From assembly GCF_014633365.1 (NCBI RefSeq), contig NC_068349.1, positions 25,434,753-25,498,752 of the forward strand: DNA of 64,000 nucleotides, given 5' to 3'. The notes beneath the pieces are model-generated. The model was given only the letters and a program-made list of their open reading frames with translations, was not told the DNA's origin and searched no databases. Position numbers and translations under genes: made by a program. This DNA is from Diospyros lotus. Its lineage: Eukaryota > Streptophyta > Magnoliopsida > Ericales > Ebenaceae. Shown one piece after another: positions 10,314-21,909 of this stretch (the first letter of the stretch is position 1; every line of letters starts with the position of its first letter).

Positions 10314-13035
10314 TGTAATACCCGGTATTACATGGTGTTGAAAATAAATAATTTTTGATTATTTTGAAAGGATCTCGGGTGGTTCGGGAAACCCAAGAGT
10401 TGGTTTCGAGTAATTAATTATTAAGAATTTTTGAATTGACGGTTGGGAGTGCCTCGGGACTTGGATGTCCAGGGAAGAGAGCAAGAGGTTGGTGAGCGTC
10501 TCGAGATGAGATTAAGGAGGCTGACAGCGGTTCGACCGGGAAGAATTTTCGGAATAAATTCTATATAAGCCCGAGTGGGTGCCAATACCGAATAGTCGGA
10601 GGGGACCTCCTGGAAGCTGAGGGGACCCTAGGGGTGGTTCAGTTTTCTGAGTAAGGCAACTCTTAAGTGTTTTCAGGTCGAATAAAGGTCCCGTGCAAGC
10701 GCAAGGACGAGGTCGGTATTCCCGAGAAGCGGTCGGTCATTAATTTCGAATAAATCAAGATTTGGGGTGGCGTAAGAGTAATTTAATTAAGCCTTGGAGG
10801 GTCAAAGTGTTATTATTAAAAATCTCAAGTGTAATTAAATTTCCTTAATTGTGATTATGGAAAATTTGGAGGGATTAATAAGTAATTTTAAGTGTATATA
10901 TATATATATGCTGGTGCGTGAGAGCTGCCACCCATTTCAAAATTTGAAATCCAAATCAGAGTGGGAAACAGAGAGCTCGAGAGGGAGGAGCCGAGTGCAA
11001 GAGAGAGAGAGATTGCGAGAGATTGAGAGAGAGCTCGCGGGAAGGAGTGAGAGAGAGAGCTGGATGGCCGAACAGCCATGGCTGATGCGCGAAGAAGGCA
11101 ACACGGGAGACTGCCATGGCCGACGAAGCAGAGGTCGGGGGCGTGCAGCAACCGCGGCCGAGCAATGGCATTGGGCGAAGCAACAACAACGAGCATTAAT
11201 GGTGGCTTCCAACGACCGGTGGCGCACCGTGGAGGTTGGAGATGGCAGGGGTTGGTTGCGGCAATTGCAGGGGCAGCGTCTGGTTGCGCAAGAAGACTGC
11301 TCGGTGACGGAGATCCAGTGGCTGGCGGAGCTTTAATGGCCGATAATGGAGGCTCTACGAGGTCGCGGCTGTGAAGGCAATGGCCGGCAATGCCGGACTG
11401 CAGTAGCGGCTGCACAGCGGAGGCTGGCGTCGGCCATGGCAGCCGTTTGCGCGCAGGGGAAGCTGGTTCGTGGCTGCTGCAATGGTGGCTTGCAACGACG
11501 GTCGACTGGTGTGGCACGACTAGTGATGGTGGCGCAGGAAGCAGCTGTCGAAGGAGCCAATGGTGGGGGCTGGCCGCCATGCGCAGGTGCGACCCTAAGC
11601 AAGCGCGGGAGAGGAAGCTAGAAGATGATGAACAGGAAGAGAAGAAAAGAATAAAAGAAAAAGAAAAAAAATAGAAATAAAGAAAATATGGGAAAAAGGG
11701 AAAAATAGGAGAAAAATTCCAGAAAAATCCAGAAAAGTTCTGGAAATTATTTCGAGACTCGTGGAGCATACTGGAAGCTCGAGAATGTGATTTTGAGCGC
11801 AAGTGGCAGCTCGAGAGGCAATGCCGGTGTGGGTGGTTAGCCGATTTTCGTTTCCAAATTATCCGAGGGAAATTAATATTTCTTCCCAAATTATTTACAT
11901 TAAGCAAGTTAATGTAGAATAATTAATTATTGGATTAAACCCTGTGTTGGGGTTATTTGAAATCTTGTTGATGGATGATTTTGGCGATGTGCGGCGTAGT
12001 TGAGGGCATTGGTTAGATGCCGGATGTTAATGGAGTTGGGGTTTTGTGTGTTTTGCATCTAGGTTTGACCGGGGAGGCGGTGATTCTAAAGGAACTAGAG
12101 GTTCGGGCTAGAATTCGAGCCGAGGCAGAGATGAGGCTTCGAGCCAAGTAAGGGACGGCCCCATGTGGAGGTGGCCTTGCAAATTGGTAAATGTGTTTGA
12201 TAATGTATTTATGTTGCATTGGCATGTAGTGGTTATATCTTGTGTGATGCAAGCTCTAGTGGACCTGTGGCCATAAGGAGGACTAGTGGTGGGGGCTGAT
12301 AGGTTGATGCCTCAAACCTTAGTGGGTTGTGAGGATGTGTGAGCCTAGCCTCATTTACATGCATTGACATACATAAACATCGTTATATTCATATTTACAT
12401 GCATTGCACCCTTACTGAGTCTTTATGACTCATGAGGTTTTACCTCATGTGTAGATGATGCAAGTCCGGATGCAAGCAAGGATGGCGCCGGGAGGCCATT
12501 GTGGCAACTAGCTGAGTTGCCCGAGTTATGTATTTTAATATTGCTTGTATGTAGCCAGGGGGCGTGGTGTATGTATACCCTTGTGAGTAAATGTCTGTGT
12601 TATTGAGCTTAAATGTATTTAATTGTGTAATCATCTTAGTGTGATAGATGATTGTGAGATTGCTTGTTGAATGTGGCATAGTTAGTAAAGCCAAGTTTCG
12701 GACCGAGTCAAGATCAGCAAGGTATGTTCTCATAAATCCCCAATACTCAGCGAAGTGTTTGTATGCTAGCCTTGTGCCTGGGTCACCTCTGGCTTGCTAT
12801 GGGGTGAGTTGAAGAGAGGTGAAGCTCACTCGGGTTTCGGGTCTTGGTCTGCTGGATTTTTTTTTATTTGAGTTGGGACCGATTCCTGAGTGGAGCGAAG
12901 GGAAGGACAAAGCCTAGTTCCCACCTAGGGCGTTTCCTGTTGAAACATAGTCCAACCCTTCAGTTGTGGTTGTCGGGTGAGTAATCCAGTCGATTATTTA
13001 CTGGTGACGCCCGTAAGTGGGAGCGGGTCGTTACA
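10314..13035 (+). repeat. Gypsy family C 3' LTR, complete (2,722 bp)
   Basis: From TGTAATACCCGGTATTACA at 10314 to GAGCGGGTCGTTACA at 13035. The PPT is directly upstream. It contains a purine-rich GAGAGA stretch (10970-11060) and a GC-richer CAG/GCC region (11070-11620). A long minus-strand frame (11907-10888) crosses it but is not kept in the other LTR copies, so I do not call it a gene. Confidence 0.92.
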
Positions 13036-15106
13036 TTATGTATGCCAATGCATGCAAATGAGGTTAGGCTCACACATCCTCACAACCCACTAAAGTTTGA
13101 GGCATCAACCTATCAGCCCCCACCACTAGTCCTCCTTATAGCCACAGGTCCACTAGAGCTTGCATCACACAAGATATAACCACTACATGCCAATGCAACA
13201 TAAATACATTATCAAACACATTTACCAACTTGCAAGGCCACCTCCACATGGGGCCGTCCCTTACCTGGCTCGAAGCCTCATCTCTGCCTCGGCCCAAATT
13301 CCAGCCCGAACCTCTAGTTCCTCTAGGATCACCGCCTCCCTGGTCAAACCTAGATGCAAAACACACAAAACCCCAACTCCATTAACATCCGACATCTAAC
13401 CAATGCCCTCAACTACGCCGCACATCGCCAAAATCATCCATCAACAAGATTTCAAATAACCCCAACACAGGGTTTAATCCAATAATTAATTATTCTATAT
13501 TAACTCGCTTAATGTAAATAATTTGGGAAGAAATATTAATTTACCTCGGATAATTTGGAAACGAAAATCGGCCAACCGCCCACACCGGCATTGCCTCTCG
13601 AACTGCCACTTGCTCTCAAAATCCCATTCTCGAGCTTCCAGTATGCTCCACGAGTCTCGAAATAATTTCCAGAACTTTTCTGGATTTTTCTAGAATTTTT
13701 CTCCTATTTTTCCCCTTTTCCCAGATTTTCTTTATTTCTATTTTTTTTTTCTTTTTCTTTTATTCTTTTCTTCTCTTCCTATTCATCATCTTCTAGCTTC
13801 CTCTCCCGCGCGTGCTTAGGGTCGCGCCTGCGCATGGCTGCCAGCCCCCACCATTGGCTCCTTCGACAGCTGCTTCCTGCGCCGCCATCACTAGTCGTGC
13901 CACACCAGTCGGCCGTCGTTGCAAGCCACCATTGCAGCAGCCACGAACCAGCTTCCCCTGCGCGCAAATGGCTGCCATGGCCGACGCTAGCCTCCGCTGT
14001 GCAGCCGCTACTGCAGTCCGGCATTGCCGGCCATTGCCTTCACAGTCGGGACCTCGTAAAGCCTCCATTATCGGCCATTAAAGCTCCTCCAGCCGCTGGA
14101 TCTCTGTCACCAAGAAGCCTTCTTGCGCAACCAGACGCTGCCCCTGCAATTGCCGCAACCAACCCCTGCCATCTCCAACCTCCACGGTGCGCCACCGGTC
14201 GCTGGAAGCCACCATTAATGCTCGTTGTTGCTGCTTCGCCCAACGCCATTGCTCGGCCGCGGTTGCTGCACGCCCCCGACCTCTGCTTCGTCGACCATGG
14301 CAGTCTCCCGTGATGCCTTCTTCGCGCATCAGCCATGGCTATTCGGCCATCCAACTCTCTCTTTCACTCCTTCCCGCGAGCTCTCTCTCGATCTCTCGCA
14401 ATCTCTCTCTCTCTTGCACTCGGCTCCTCCCTCTCGAGCTCTCTGTTTCCCATTCTCTGATTTGGATTTCAAATTTTGAAATGGGTGGCAACTCTCACGC
14501 ACCAGCATATATATATATATATATACACTTAAAATTACTTATTAATCCCTCCAAATTTTCCATAATCACAATTAAGGAAATTTAATTACACTTGGGATTT
14601 TTAATAATAACACTTTGACCCTCAAAGGCTTAATTAAATTACTCTTAAGCCACCCCAAATCTCGATTTATTTGAAATTAATGATCGACCGCTTCTCGGGA
14701 ATACCGACCTCGTCCCTGCGCCTGCACGAGACCTTTATTCAACCCGAAAACACTTAAGAGTTGCCTTACTTAGAAAATCGAACCACCCCTAGGGTCCCCT
14801 CAGCTTCCAGGAGGTCCCCTCCGACTATTCGGTATTGGCACCCACTCGGGCTTATACAGAATTTATTCCGAAAATTCTTCCCGGTCGGACCGCTGTCAGC
14901 CTCCTTAATCTCATCTCGAGATGCTCACCAACCTCTTGCTCTCTTCCCTGGACATCCAAGTCCCGAGGCACTCCCAACCGTCAATTCAAAAATTCTTAAT
15001 AATTAATTACTCGAAACCGACTCTTGGGTTTCCCGAAACACCCGAGATCCTTTCAAAATAATCAAAAATTATTTATTTTCAACACCATGTAATACCAGGT
15101 ATTACA
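13036..15106 (-). repeat. Proximal part of the Gypsy family C 5' LTR, now reversed
   Basis: Reverse complement of 10314-12376, about 2.07 kb, with scattered small differences. Together with 3758-4421 it makes one complete 5' LTR (about 2,730 bp), so it is the displaced piece of this element and not a further insertion. It forms a giant inverted repeat with the 3' LTR. Confidence 0.9.
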
Positions 15107-17404
15107 ACCCCACATCACAAATTTTAATTGTTGTATTTTGGCAACAACACATATATGTAACATGATTTCACGTAAGAGAATAACAAGAGTTTATGTATAA
15201 GAACTTTACAAAACACGTCTCATGCAATCGAAGTCTCTCAAAAGAGAATAAAAAATAGGATTTGGAGTATAGGAGTCTCACCTTGTTGGTTTATCTCTTG
15301 GACGGTATAATTTCACAGCAAACAGCCTAGGTTTCTACAGAAAACATGCGTTTTGGTAAACCTAACCTCAAATATTTTTACATAGGATTGAGAGGCATTA
15401 AATTAAGGGCATAACTGAAAAATTTGAAGGAAAATAAGCATCTCAAGCACCCTGGAAAGGTGGGCCACGCGCTTTCATGCGCAGCCATTTTTCGGCGCGT
15501 GTAACTCACGCGTGAGCACTAGATTTCGAACAACAACGTCTCATTTTCGTATTTCGGCTATATCTCCCTCGTTTTAACTCCAATTTGACCCCCGTTTGAA
15601 CCTACGCGACCCTCTCTTCCCCCTCTACAGGATTATCAAAAAAAAGGGACTTACCTCACTTTTTTTTCTGACTAATTTCGACGAATTCCGGTGAAGACCG
15701 ATAACTCTGACGAGGCTTGTTCTTCGCCGCTTCTCTACCGCTTTCTCCCGCCTTCTTGCCGAACTTCCTTCTCTCTCTCTAGAGCAACCTTCTCCACTTA
15801 AAGTGTTTCACTCCTCAAAGTTCTCTTGAATGGTTTGAGAACAACCCATGGTGCCTTTTTATAGATTTCTTCAACCAATCACATTATGCCACTTGTCACA
15901 ATCTAAGCCATGGAATCCAAAGACTCAAAGATATATTTGAATGGCTTTTGAAATCCAAAACTAGAATGGATTTAACTTTTGAAATCCAAGCTAATTCCCT
16001 AACTTCTTTCAAATGACATTTTGTCCCTTATTTCAAGTTCTCAAACTTTAATATTTTACCACATAAGCTCCAAATTTCATCCTTATTTTATTTGGATAAT
16101 TCTCTAATTACAATTACACCCTCAAATATCAAACTTATCGAGATATTTAAAATCTCAAAATTAATAACTCAAAATTATTTAATATGTACGATTTTCGGGA
16201 AGCCCTTACGATCATTCGATCTTTTCAGGCTATAACTTAGCTTAACCGAATACCGTCTCTTATTTTATTTCTTTCAACGCCATAAATATCGCATCGAGAC
16301 GCTTGTCAAAAATATACCTTTGTCCTTAGGTATCTAAACTCCAGGGCACTCCCTGCGACCGATTTGGTCACTTGTTTCCATTTCAAGCATATTTTTCGAT
16401 ATTTTAAATTCACTTAAAATACGTTGCAACCTTACGAAAAAATGGGGTATTACATAAGCCGCCTGGGGAGCATAATGCAACGCAATGCTCACATAAATGC
16501 TGGCACACGATATGTAGTGCTCCATATAAAGTCATGCTCAATTCTCATATCAAAATGTATGCACATAATCTCAAAAAATAATACTGATCATGTCATAATA
16601 AAATAATACTAAACATGATATGATCTTCATCTATATATTGGAATATAAAGATTCTATGAATTATGATTTATGGTATGGACATGATTAACTTGTCATATTC
16701 TGGCATATAAATTTAATATTTGAAGGTATTGAATATTTTTATTTGAATAAAACTTGAAATAAAACATCATTGGAAATTAAATTAGATTTCTGAAAAAGTC
16801 ATCCGGATATCAGGAAGGATATCCGGATAGGAGGAACGACATCCGGATATGAAGAAGGCTCATCCGAATACACTGGCACTCAAAGGAAAAGCTATTCGGA
16901 TATGTTGGGATGTATTTGGATATGAACTAGGACATTCGGATATAATTCAGGTTATCCGAATATCTTACTGAGGCATTCGGATGCTACTGGAGACTATTCG
17001 AATATGAAATTCAACTTTTGGGAGAAGCATCCGGATACTGAAGGAACTATAGGCTCATCCGGATATGGACCAAGAGATCTGGATATTACTCACAGAAAGC
17101 CTTAGACTCATCCGAATACAACACAAAGTATTCAGATATCACTCACAAACAACTAGACACATTCAGATACGACTCAAGGCATCCGAATACTACTCACAAT
17201 CACTGCTGGACACATCCAAACACTACAAAAAAATTGATTTTTAGCGACGGTTTTTTAGCGGCGGTTTCTAAAACCGCTTCAAAAAATGAAATTTTGCGGC
17301 AGTTTGCAAACCGTCGCAAAATACTATTTTAGCGGCGATTTTTTTTACATTTTGCGGCGGTTTTCAAAAAATCGCCGCTAAATTTAGAAAATAATTAAAT
17401 AATT

Positions 17405-18040
17405 AAAAAATAAAATTTAATTTAGCGGCGGTTTCTGAAAAATCGCCGCTAAATTCAAAAATTATTAAATAATTTAAAATTAAAATTAAACTAATATTTG
17501 CGATGGTTTTCAAAACCGCCGCAAAATTCATTAAAAAATGTAATTTAGCGGCGGTTTCTAAAAAACCGCCGCTAAATTCAAAAATTATTAAATAATTTAA
17601 AATTAAAATTAAATTAATATTTGCGACGGTTTTCAAAACCGCCGCAAAATTCATTAAAAAAATTAATTTAGCAGCGGTTTCTGAAAAACCGCTGCTAAAT
17701 TCAAAATTTATTAAATAATTTAAAATTAAAATTAAATTAATATTTGCGGCGATTTTCAAAACCGCTGCAAAATTCATTAAAAAATTTAATTTAGCGGCGG
17801 TTTCTGAAAAATCGCCGCAAAATTCAAAAATTATTAAATAATTTAAAATTAAAATTAAATTAATATTTGAGCCGGTTTTCAAAACCGCAGCAAAATTCAT
17901 TAAAAAAACTAATTTAGCGGCGGTTTCTGAAAAACCGCCGCTAAATTCAAAAATAATTAAATAATTTATAATTAAAATTAAATTAATATTTGGGACAATT
18001 TTTCAAAACCGTCGCAAAATTCATTAAAATATTTAATTTA
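17405..18040. repeat. About 125-bp tandem repeats with hairpins inside the CACTA
   Basis: Five or so units, each with TTTAGCGGCGGTTTCTGAAA...CCGCCGCTAAA hairpins and an AATTATTAAATAATTTAAAA spacer. The 165-codon minus-strand frame across it simply repeats the unit about every 41 residues. Confidence 0.9.
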
Positions 18041-19330
18041 GTTTTCAAAAAAGAAATTTCTCCCCAAAACTTGCATTAATAATTTACAATTAATACTTAT
18101 TGTATTAGTAATTTATATTTTATAATTTGCATTAATAATTTAAATTTTTCAATTGCTTTGAAATAATAAGTAATAATAAAATTTTTCTCCAAAATTTGCA
18201 TTAATGATTTACATTTAATACTTATTGCATTAATAATTTACATTTTGTAATTTGCATCTTTATATATATAAAAGAATGATAGTTTTCAAAAAAGAAATTT
18301 TCCCCCAAAACTTGCATTAATGATTTACAAATAATACTTATTGCATTAATAATTTATATTTTGTAATTTGCATTAATAATTTAAAATTTTCAATTGTTTT
18401 GAAATAATAAATAGTAATAAAATTTTCTCCCAAATTAATGATTTGCATTTAGTACTTATTGCATTAATAATTTACATTTTGTAATTTGCATCTTTATATA
18501 TATAAAAGTAGGATAGTCTTCAAAAAAGAAATTTCCCCCAAAACTTGCATTAATGATTTACAAATAATACTTATTGTATTAATAATTTACATTTTGTAAT
18601 TTGCATCTTTATATATATAAAAGAAGGATAGTTTTCAAAAAAGAAATTTCCCCCCAAAACTTGCATTAATGATTTACAAATAATACTTATTGCATTAATA
18701 ATTTGTATTTTGTAATTTGCATTAATAATTTAAAATTTTCAATTGTTTTGAAATAATAAATAGTAATAAAATTTTCTCCCAAATTAATGATTTGCATTTA
18801 GTACTTATTGCATTAATAATTTACATTTTGTAATTTGCATCTTTATATATATAAAAGTAGGATGGTCTTCAAAAAAGAAATTTCCCTCCAAAACTTGCAT
18901 TAATGATTTACAAATAATACTTATTGCATTAATAATTTGTATTTTGTAATTTGCATTAATAATTTAAATTTTTCAATTGTTTTGAAATAATAAATAGTAA
19001 TAAAATTTCCCCCCAAATTAATGATTTGCGTTTAGTACTTATTGCATTAATAATTTACATTTTGTAATTTGCATCTTTACACATATAAAAATAGGATAGT
19101 CTTCAAAAAAGAAATTTTCCTTCAAAACTTGCATTAGTGATTTACAATTAATACTGATTGAATTAATAATTTGTATTTTGTAATTTGCATTAATAATTTA
19201 AATCTTTCAATTGCTTTGAAATAATAAGTAGTAATAAAATTTTCCCCCAAAACTTGCATTTAATACTTATTACATTAATAATTTACATTTTGTAATTTGC
19301 ATTAATAATTTAAATTTTTCAATTGTTTAG
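18040..19330. repeat. About 230-bp AT-rich tandem repeats inside the CACTA
   Basis: Units begin TTTTCAAAAAAGAAATTT and contain CTTGCATTAATGATTTAC and ATCTTTATATATATAAAAG; unit starts are near 18043, 18284, 18512, 18632, 18863 and 19094. Some units are partial. Confidence 0.88.
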
Positions 19331-21909
19331 AAATAATATATACTAATTATATAAAATTAATAATAAATTTTAAATATACAAGTTTTTCAATGCTAATTGT
19401 TTTCTATTAAATTTGCATGAATTTTATGAGAAATATTAATAGACAACTTAAACTATTAATTAAGTCATAGAAAAGTATCTATTTATTTAATATATTATTT
19501 TTATATCTTTATTCTATGTATATTTATATAATAATAAAATATGATAGTCAAATAAAGTATTTTACCAAATGTCAATTATCAGGTTGTCAAGTATTAGAGT
19601 TTTTCAATGCTAATTAATATTTAAGGTATCACATTTTTAAGACTATGAAAGAAATCAAAATTTATTTTTTTAAAATTTTGTTATTATTGAAAAAACTTAT
19701 TCTTACTCATATTTAAGAGTTTTAATTTATATTTATAATTATAATATAATAAATGAAAAATAACGAACGTATTTAAGTGAAAATATTATAGATTTTATAA
19801 TATTTATTTATAAATAAATATAATATAATAAAAAAAATTTATAAGTATATTGAATTAAAAGTGTTCTCCATTAGCATATTGAATAGTGAATAATTAAGTA
19901 AACTTAAATTTTTTCAATATGATTAAAGATTAAAAAAATTATAATTATCAATTTAGTTAAAATTATTTAAAATAATAAATTTATTTTTTTATTTTTAAAT
20001 TAAACTCTCCCATATATCACGCGGGTTCACCACTAGTTAACTAAAAATTTAATTTAAAAAAATAAAAATAAAAATAAATTTAACAAAATTTTAATAATTT
20101 TAAAATATATATAATTTTTTTTATTTTTAATAAATTAATTTAGTTAATTTAATTCAATTAATTTATTCCTTTATTCTTTTAAAAAATGATAAATTAATTA
20201 ATGTTTTTCTTTCTATATTAAAAAATATAAAATATAATTCTAAAAAATAGTGGTATATAATTTATATATGTAATTATATAACAAGGGAAGTTGGTAGATC
20301 AGGCGGTTTCAAGCATGCAATGGCATAGGGGAGGTTGTGGGTTCGAAACTGGGGAAGGGGGAGGCTGGAAATTAAATTTCCAGCCTCGCCACGTGGCACG
20401 AGGATATGCAGCCACGTGGTTGGGCGGGTGGGCAACCGTGTGGGCGCGGGCGGGTGAGAGAGTAAAATTTTTAATTTTATTTTAATTTTAGCGACGGTTT
20501 TTAAAACCGTCGCTAAAATTAAAAAAAATCGCCGCTAAATCACTGATTTTGTGGCGATTTTAAAACCGCCGCAAAATTAGTGATTTAGCGGCGGTTATTC
20601 CAGCGGTTGGTCAAAACCGTCGCTAAATGCTCCACGACGGCTGGTTTAGCGGCGATTTTCAAAACCGCCGCTAAATCACTTAGCAGCGGTTAAAAACCGC
20701 CGCTAAATGCCAGTTTTTTTGTAGTGAAATTTGAACAAGATCTATCCGGATACCATTCACAATAGGCACTGGACTCATCTGAATGTGATACAAACCATCC
20801 GGATATATTACTAAATCCATTCGGATGTCACTCATAGAACTATTAATCCATCTAGATATGCACATAGGCCATCCAGATGTCACTCACATAAAACTTTCTG
20901 ACTCATTCGGTTAGACTCTATTCCATCCAAATGCTACTCACAAGCTTTGAAAAATCCATCCGGATATGGAGGAACTCATCTGGATACGAACATAGAGATT
21001 GAAACTTGAATAAATCTTAATGAAACTATTCCATTCTGAAAGAAATCATGGCAAAACGAATCCCAACTGATATGAAACAACTTTAAGGATGATTTAAAGA
21101 TAATATTGGATTGAATCGCTGTAAAAATCATGCACATCTAGATTATGCATTCACTGTTTACGTATATATATATATATATACACACTGCAACTGATATAAA
21201 TCTGAGAACTCAATGAAGAATTGAAATAATCTAAAATCAAAACTAATATGAACCTGTAATGGAAGGGATTACATGAAGAATACTTGCCTCGATAAATCTT
21301 GATCGATTCACACTCAACTAGAAATCTCCTATGTAAAGCAACTTCTGCAACTCACAGACTTCTTGGCTCTCTACTCCTCACGCGGCGTGAAAAAAATTAT
21401 GGCTTATGTGCCTTTATATAGAGAAAGAAATAGCCTTAGAAGTCCATCTCCTTCTCCTTTTATAATTTGGAGTCCATATTCTTAATTAACTTGGAATCCT
21501 CCTCCTACTACAGCTAGGAGACTCTCAATCTAAATCCATCTCACGCATGGCTTCTCACTCTCCCTTAAATACTCTCACTTAATTAATAATAATACAAAAA
21601 TTATTATTAAAACTCTCAAATAATAATAAAACTCTAGAATTATCTTCATGCCCTTACATTTAATTTTCACAAAATAAATGCCATTAAATGCTATTTAAAT
21701 CATATTCTCTCAATTAAAAATTACTAGATTGCTAGCTTGGTAAACTCTTTTAACTCCAAAATTAAATAGAATTAAATGCTATTCTTTTCCTTCAAAATCT
21801 CTAAATTGCCACATTAAATAATTAATTGACAAAATCTCTTAATCAAATACTTCAACAATTAATTAAATAATTCTTGAATAAATACTAGGTCCTCTAATGG
21901 GTCGTTACA

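Larger units (their letters stand above)
3096..15106. mobile_element. Composite Gypsy plus Cassandra insertion with internal inversion, TSD acccc
   Basis: acccc is at 3091-3095 and 15107-15111. The empty site exists in the window: the LTR at 54100-55287 reads through GTGGACCCCACATCAC near 55241-55256. Contents on the plus strand: Cassandra (3096-3757), distal part of the Gypsy 5' LTR (3758-4421), Gypsy interior (4422-10313), complete 3' LTR (10314-13035), then the missing proximal part of the 5' LTR in reverse (13036-15106). Turning 3096-13035 around restores one Gypsy element with Cassandra in its 5' LTR, flanked by cataa. Confidence 0.9.
1967..15149 (+). mobile_element. Solo LTR of GC-rich family B, split by a Gypsy, TSD catat
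   Basis: It starts TGTGGTGCCATG at 1967 and ends GGCAACAACA at 15149. catat is duplicated at 1962-1966 and 15150-15154. LTR sequence: 1967-3095 plus 15112-15149, about 1.17 kb. The same LTR is complete at 54100-55287. It contains two arrays: GGCCGCAAGGCT-type units (2026-2390) and GGCGAGAGCTAGTGGCAAG units (2690-3010). Confidence 0.9.
1099..16454 (-). mobile_element. Solo LTR of family A, split by nested insertions, TSD taagc
   Basis: Termini: TATAACACCCC at 1099 (one change from the expected TGTAACACCCC) and ...GGGGTATTACA ending at 16454. The 5-bp taagc is at 1094-1098 and 16455-16459. The LTR itself is 1099-1966 plus 15155-16454, about 2.17 kb. No internal domain or second LTR is present in this orientation, so it is a solo LTR. 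Confidence 0.88.
17221..20726. mobile_element. Non-autonomous CACTA (En/Spm-like) transposon, 3.5 kb
   Basis: CACTACAAAAAAATTG at 17221 and the inverted end ...CAGTTTTTTTGTAGTG at 20726, with 3-bp TSD aaa on both sides. Subterminal regions carry many TTTAGCGGCGGTTT / AAACCGCCGCTAAA inverted repeats (17240-18010 and 20490-20710), as expected for transposase-binding regions. No TNPD/TNPA-like coding sequence is seen. The interior is two tandem arrays and AT-rich filler. Confidence 0.93.
16455..21909. repeat. Repeat with ATCCGGATAT-type short motifs, host of the CACTA
   Basis: 16790-17220 and 20740-20980 contain a degenerate array of ATCCGGATA/ATTCGGATA motifs spaced about 20-40 bp. The right end reads TAATGGGTCGTTACA at 21909, like an LTR terminus. 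21010-21900 is AT-rich with no coding blocks and a TA microsatellite at 21160-21182. Probably a long LTR or non-autonomous element; its left border was not found. Confidence 0.5.

Noticed and set aside
10888..11907. 339-codon open frame on the minus strand in the Gypsy family C LTR
   Set aside because: It lies in LTR sequence opposite a purine/CAG-rich tract. The same region in the reversed 5' LTR piece and in the solo LTR at 57492 is broken by stops and frameshifts, and no family blocks are seen.
17403..17900. 165-codon frame of repeating MNFAAVLKT units that looks like a membrane repeat protein
   Set aside because: It follows the ~125-bp tandem hairpin units of the CACTA; no start context, and not kept outside the array.
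17240..20710. Regular repeats resembling a CRISPR array
   Set aside because: Plant nuclear context. The repeats are subterminal CACTA motifs with hairpins and AT-rich spacers that are themselves repeated.
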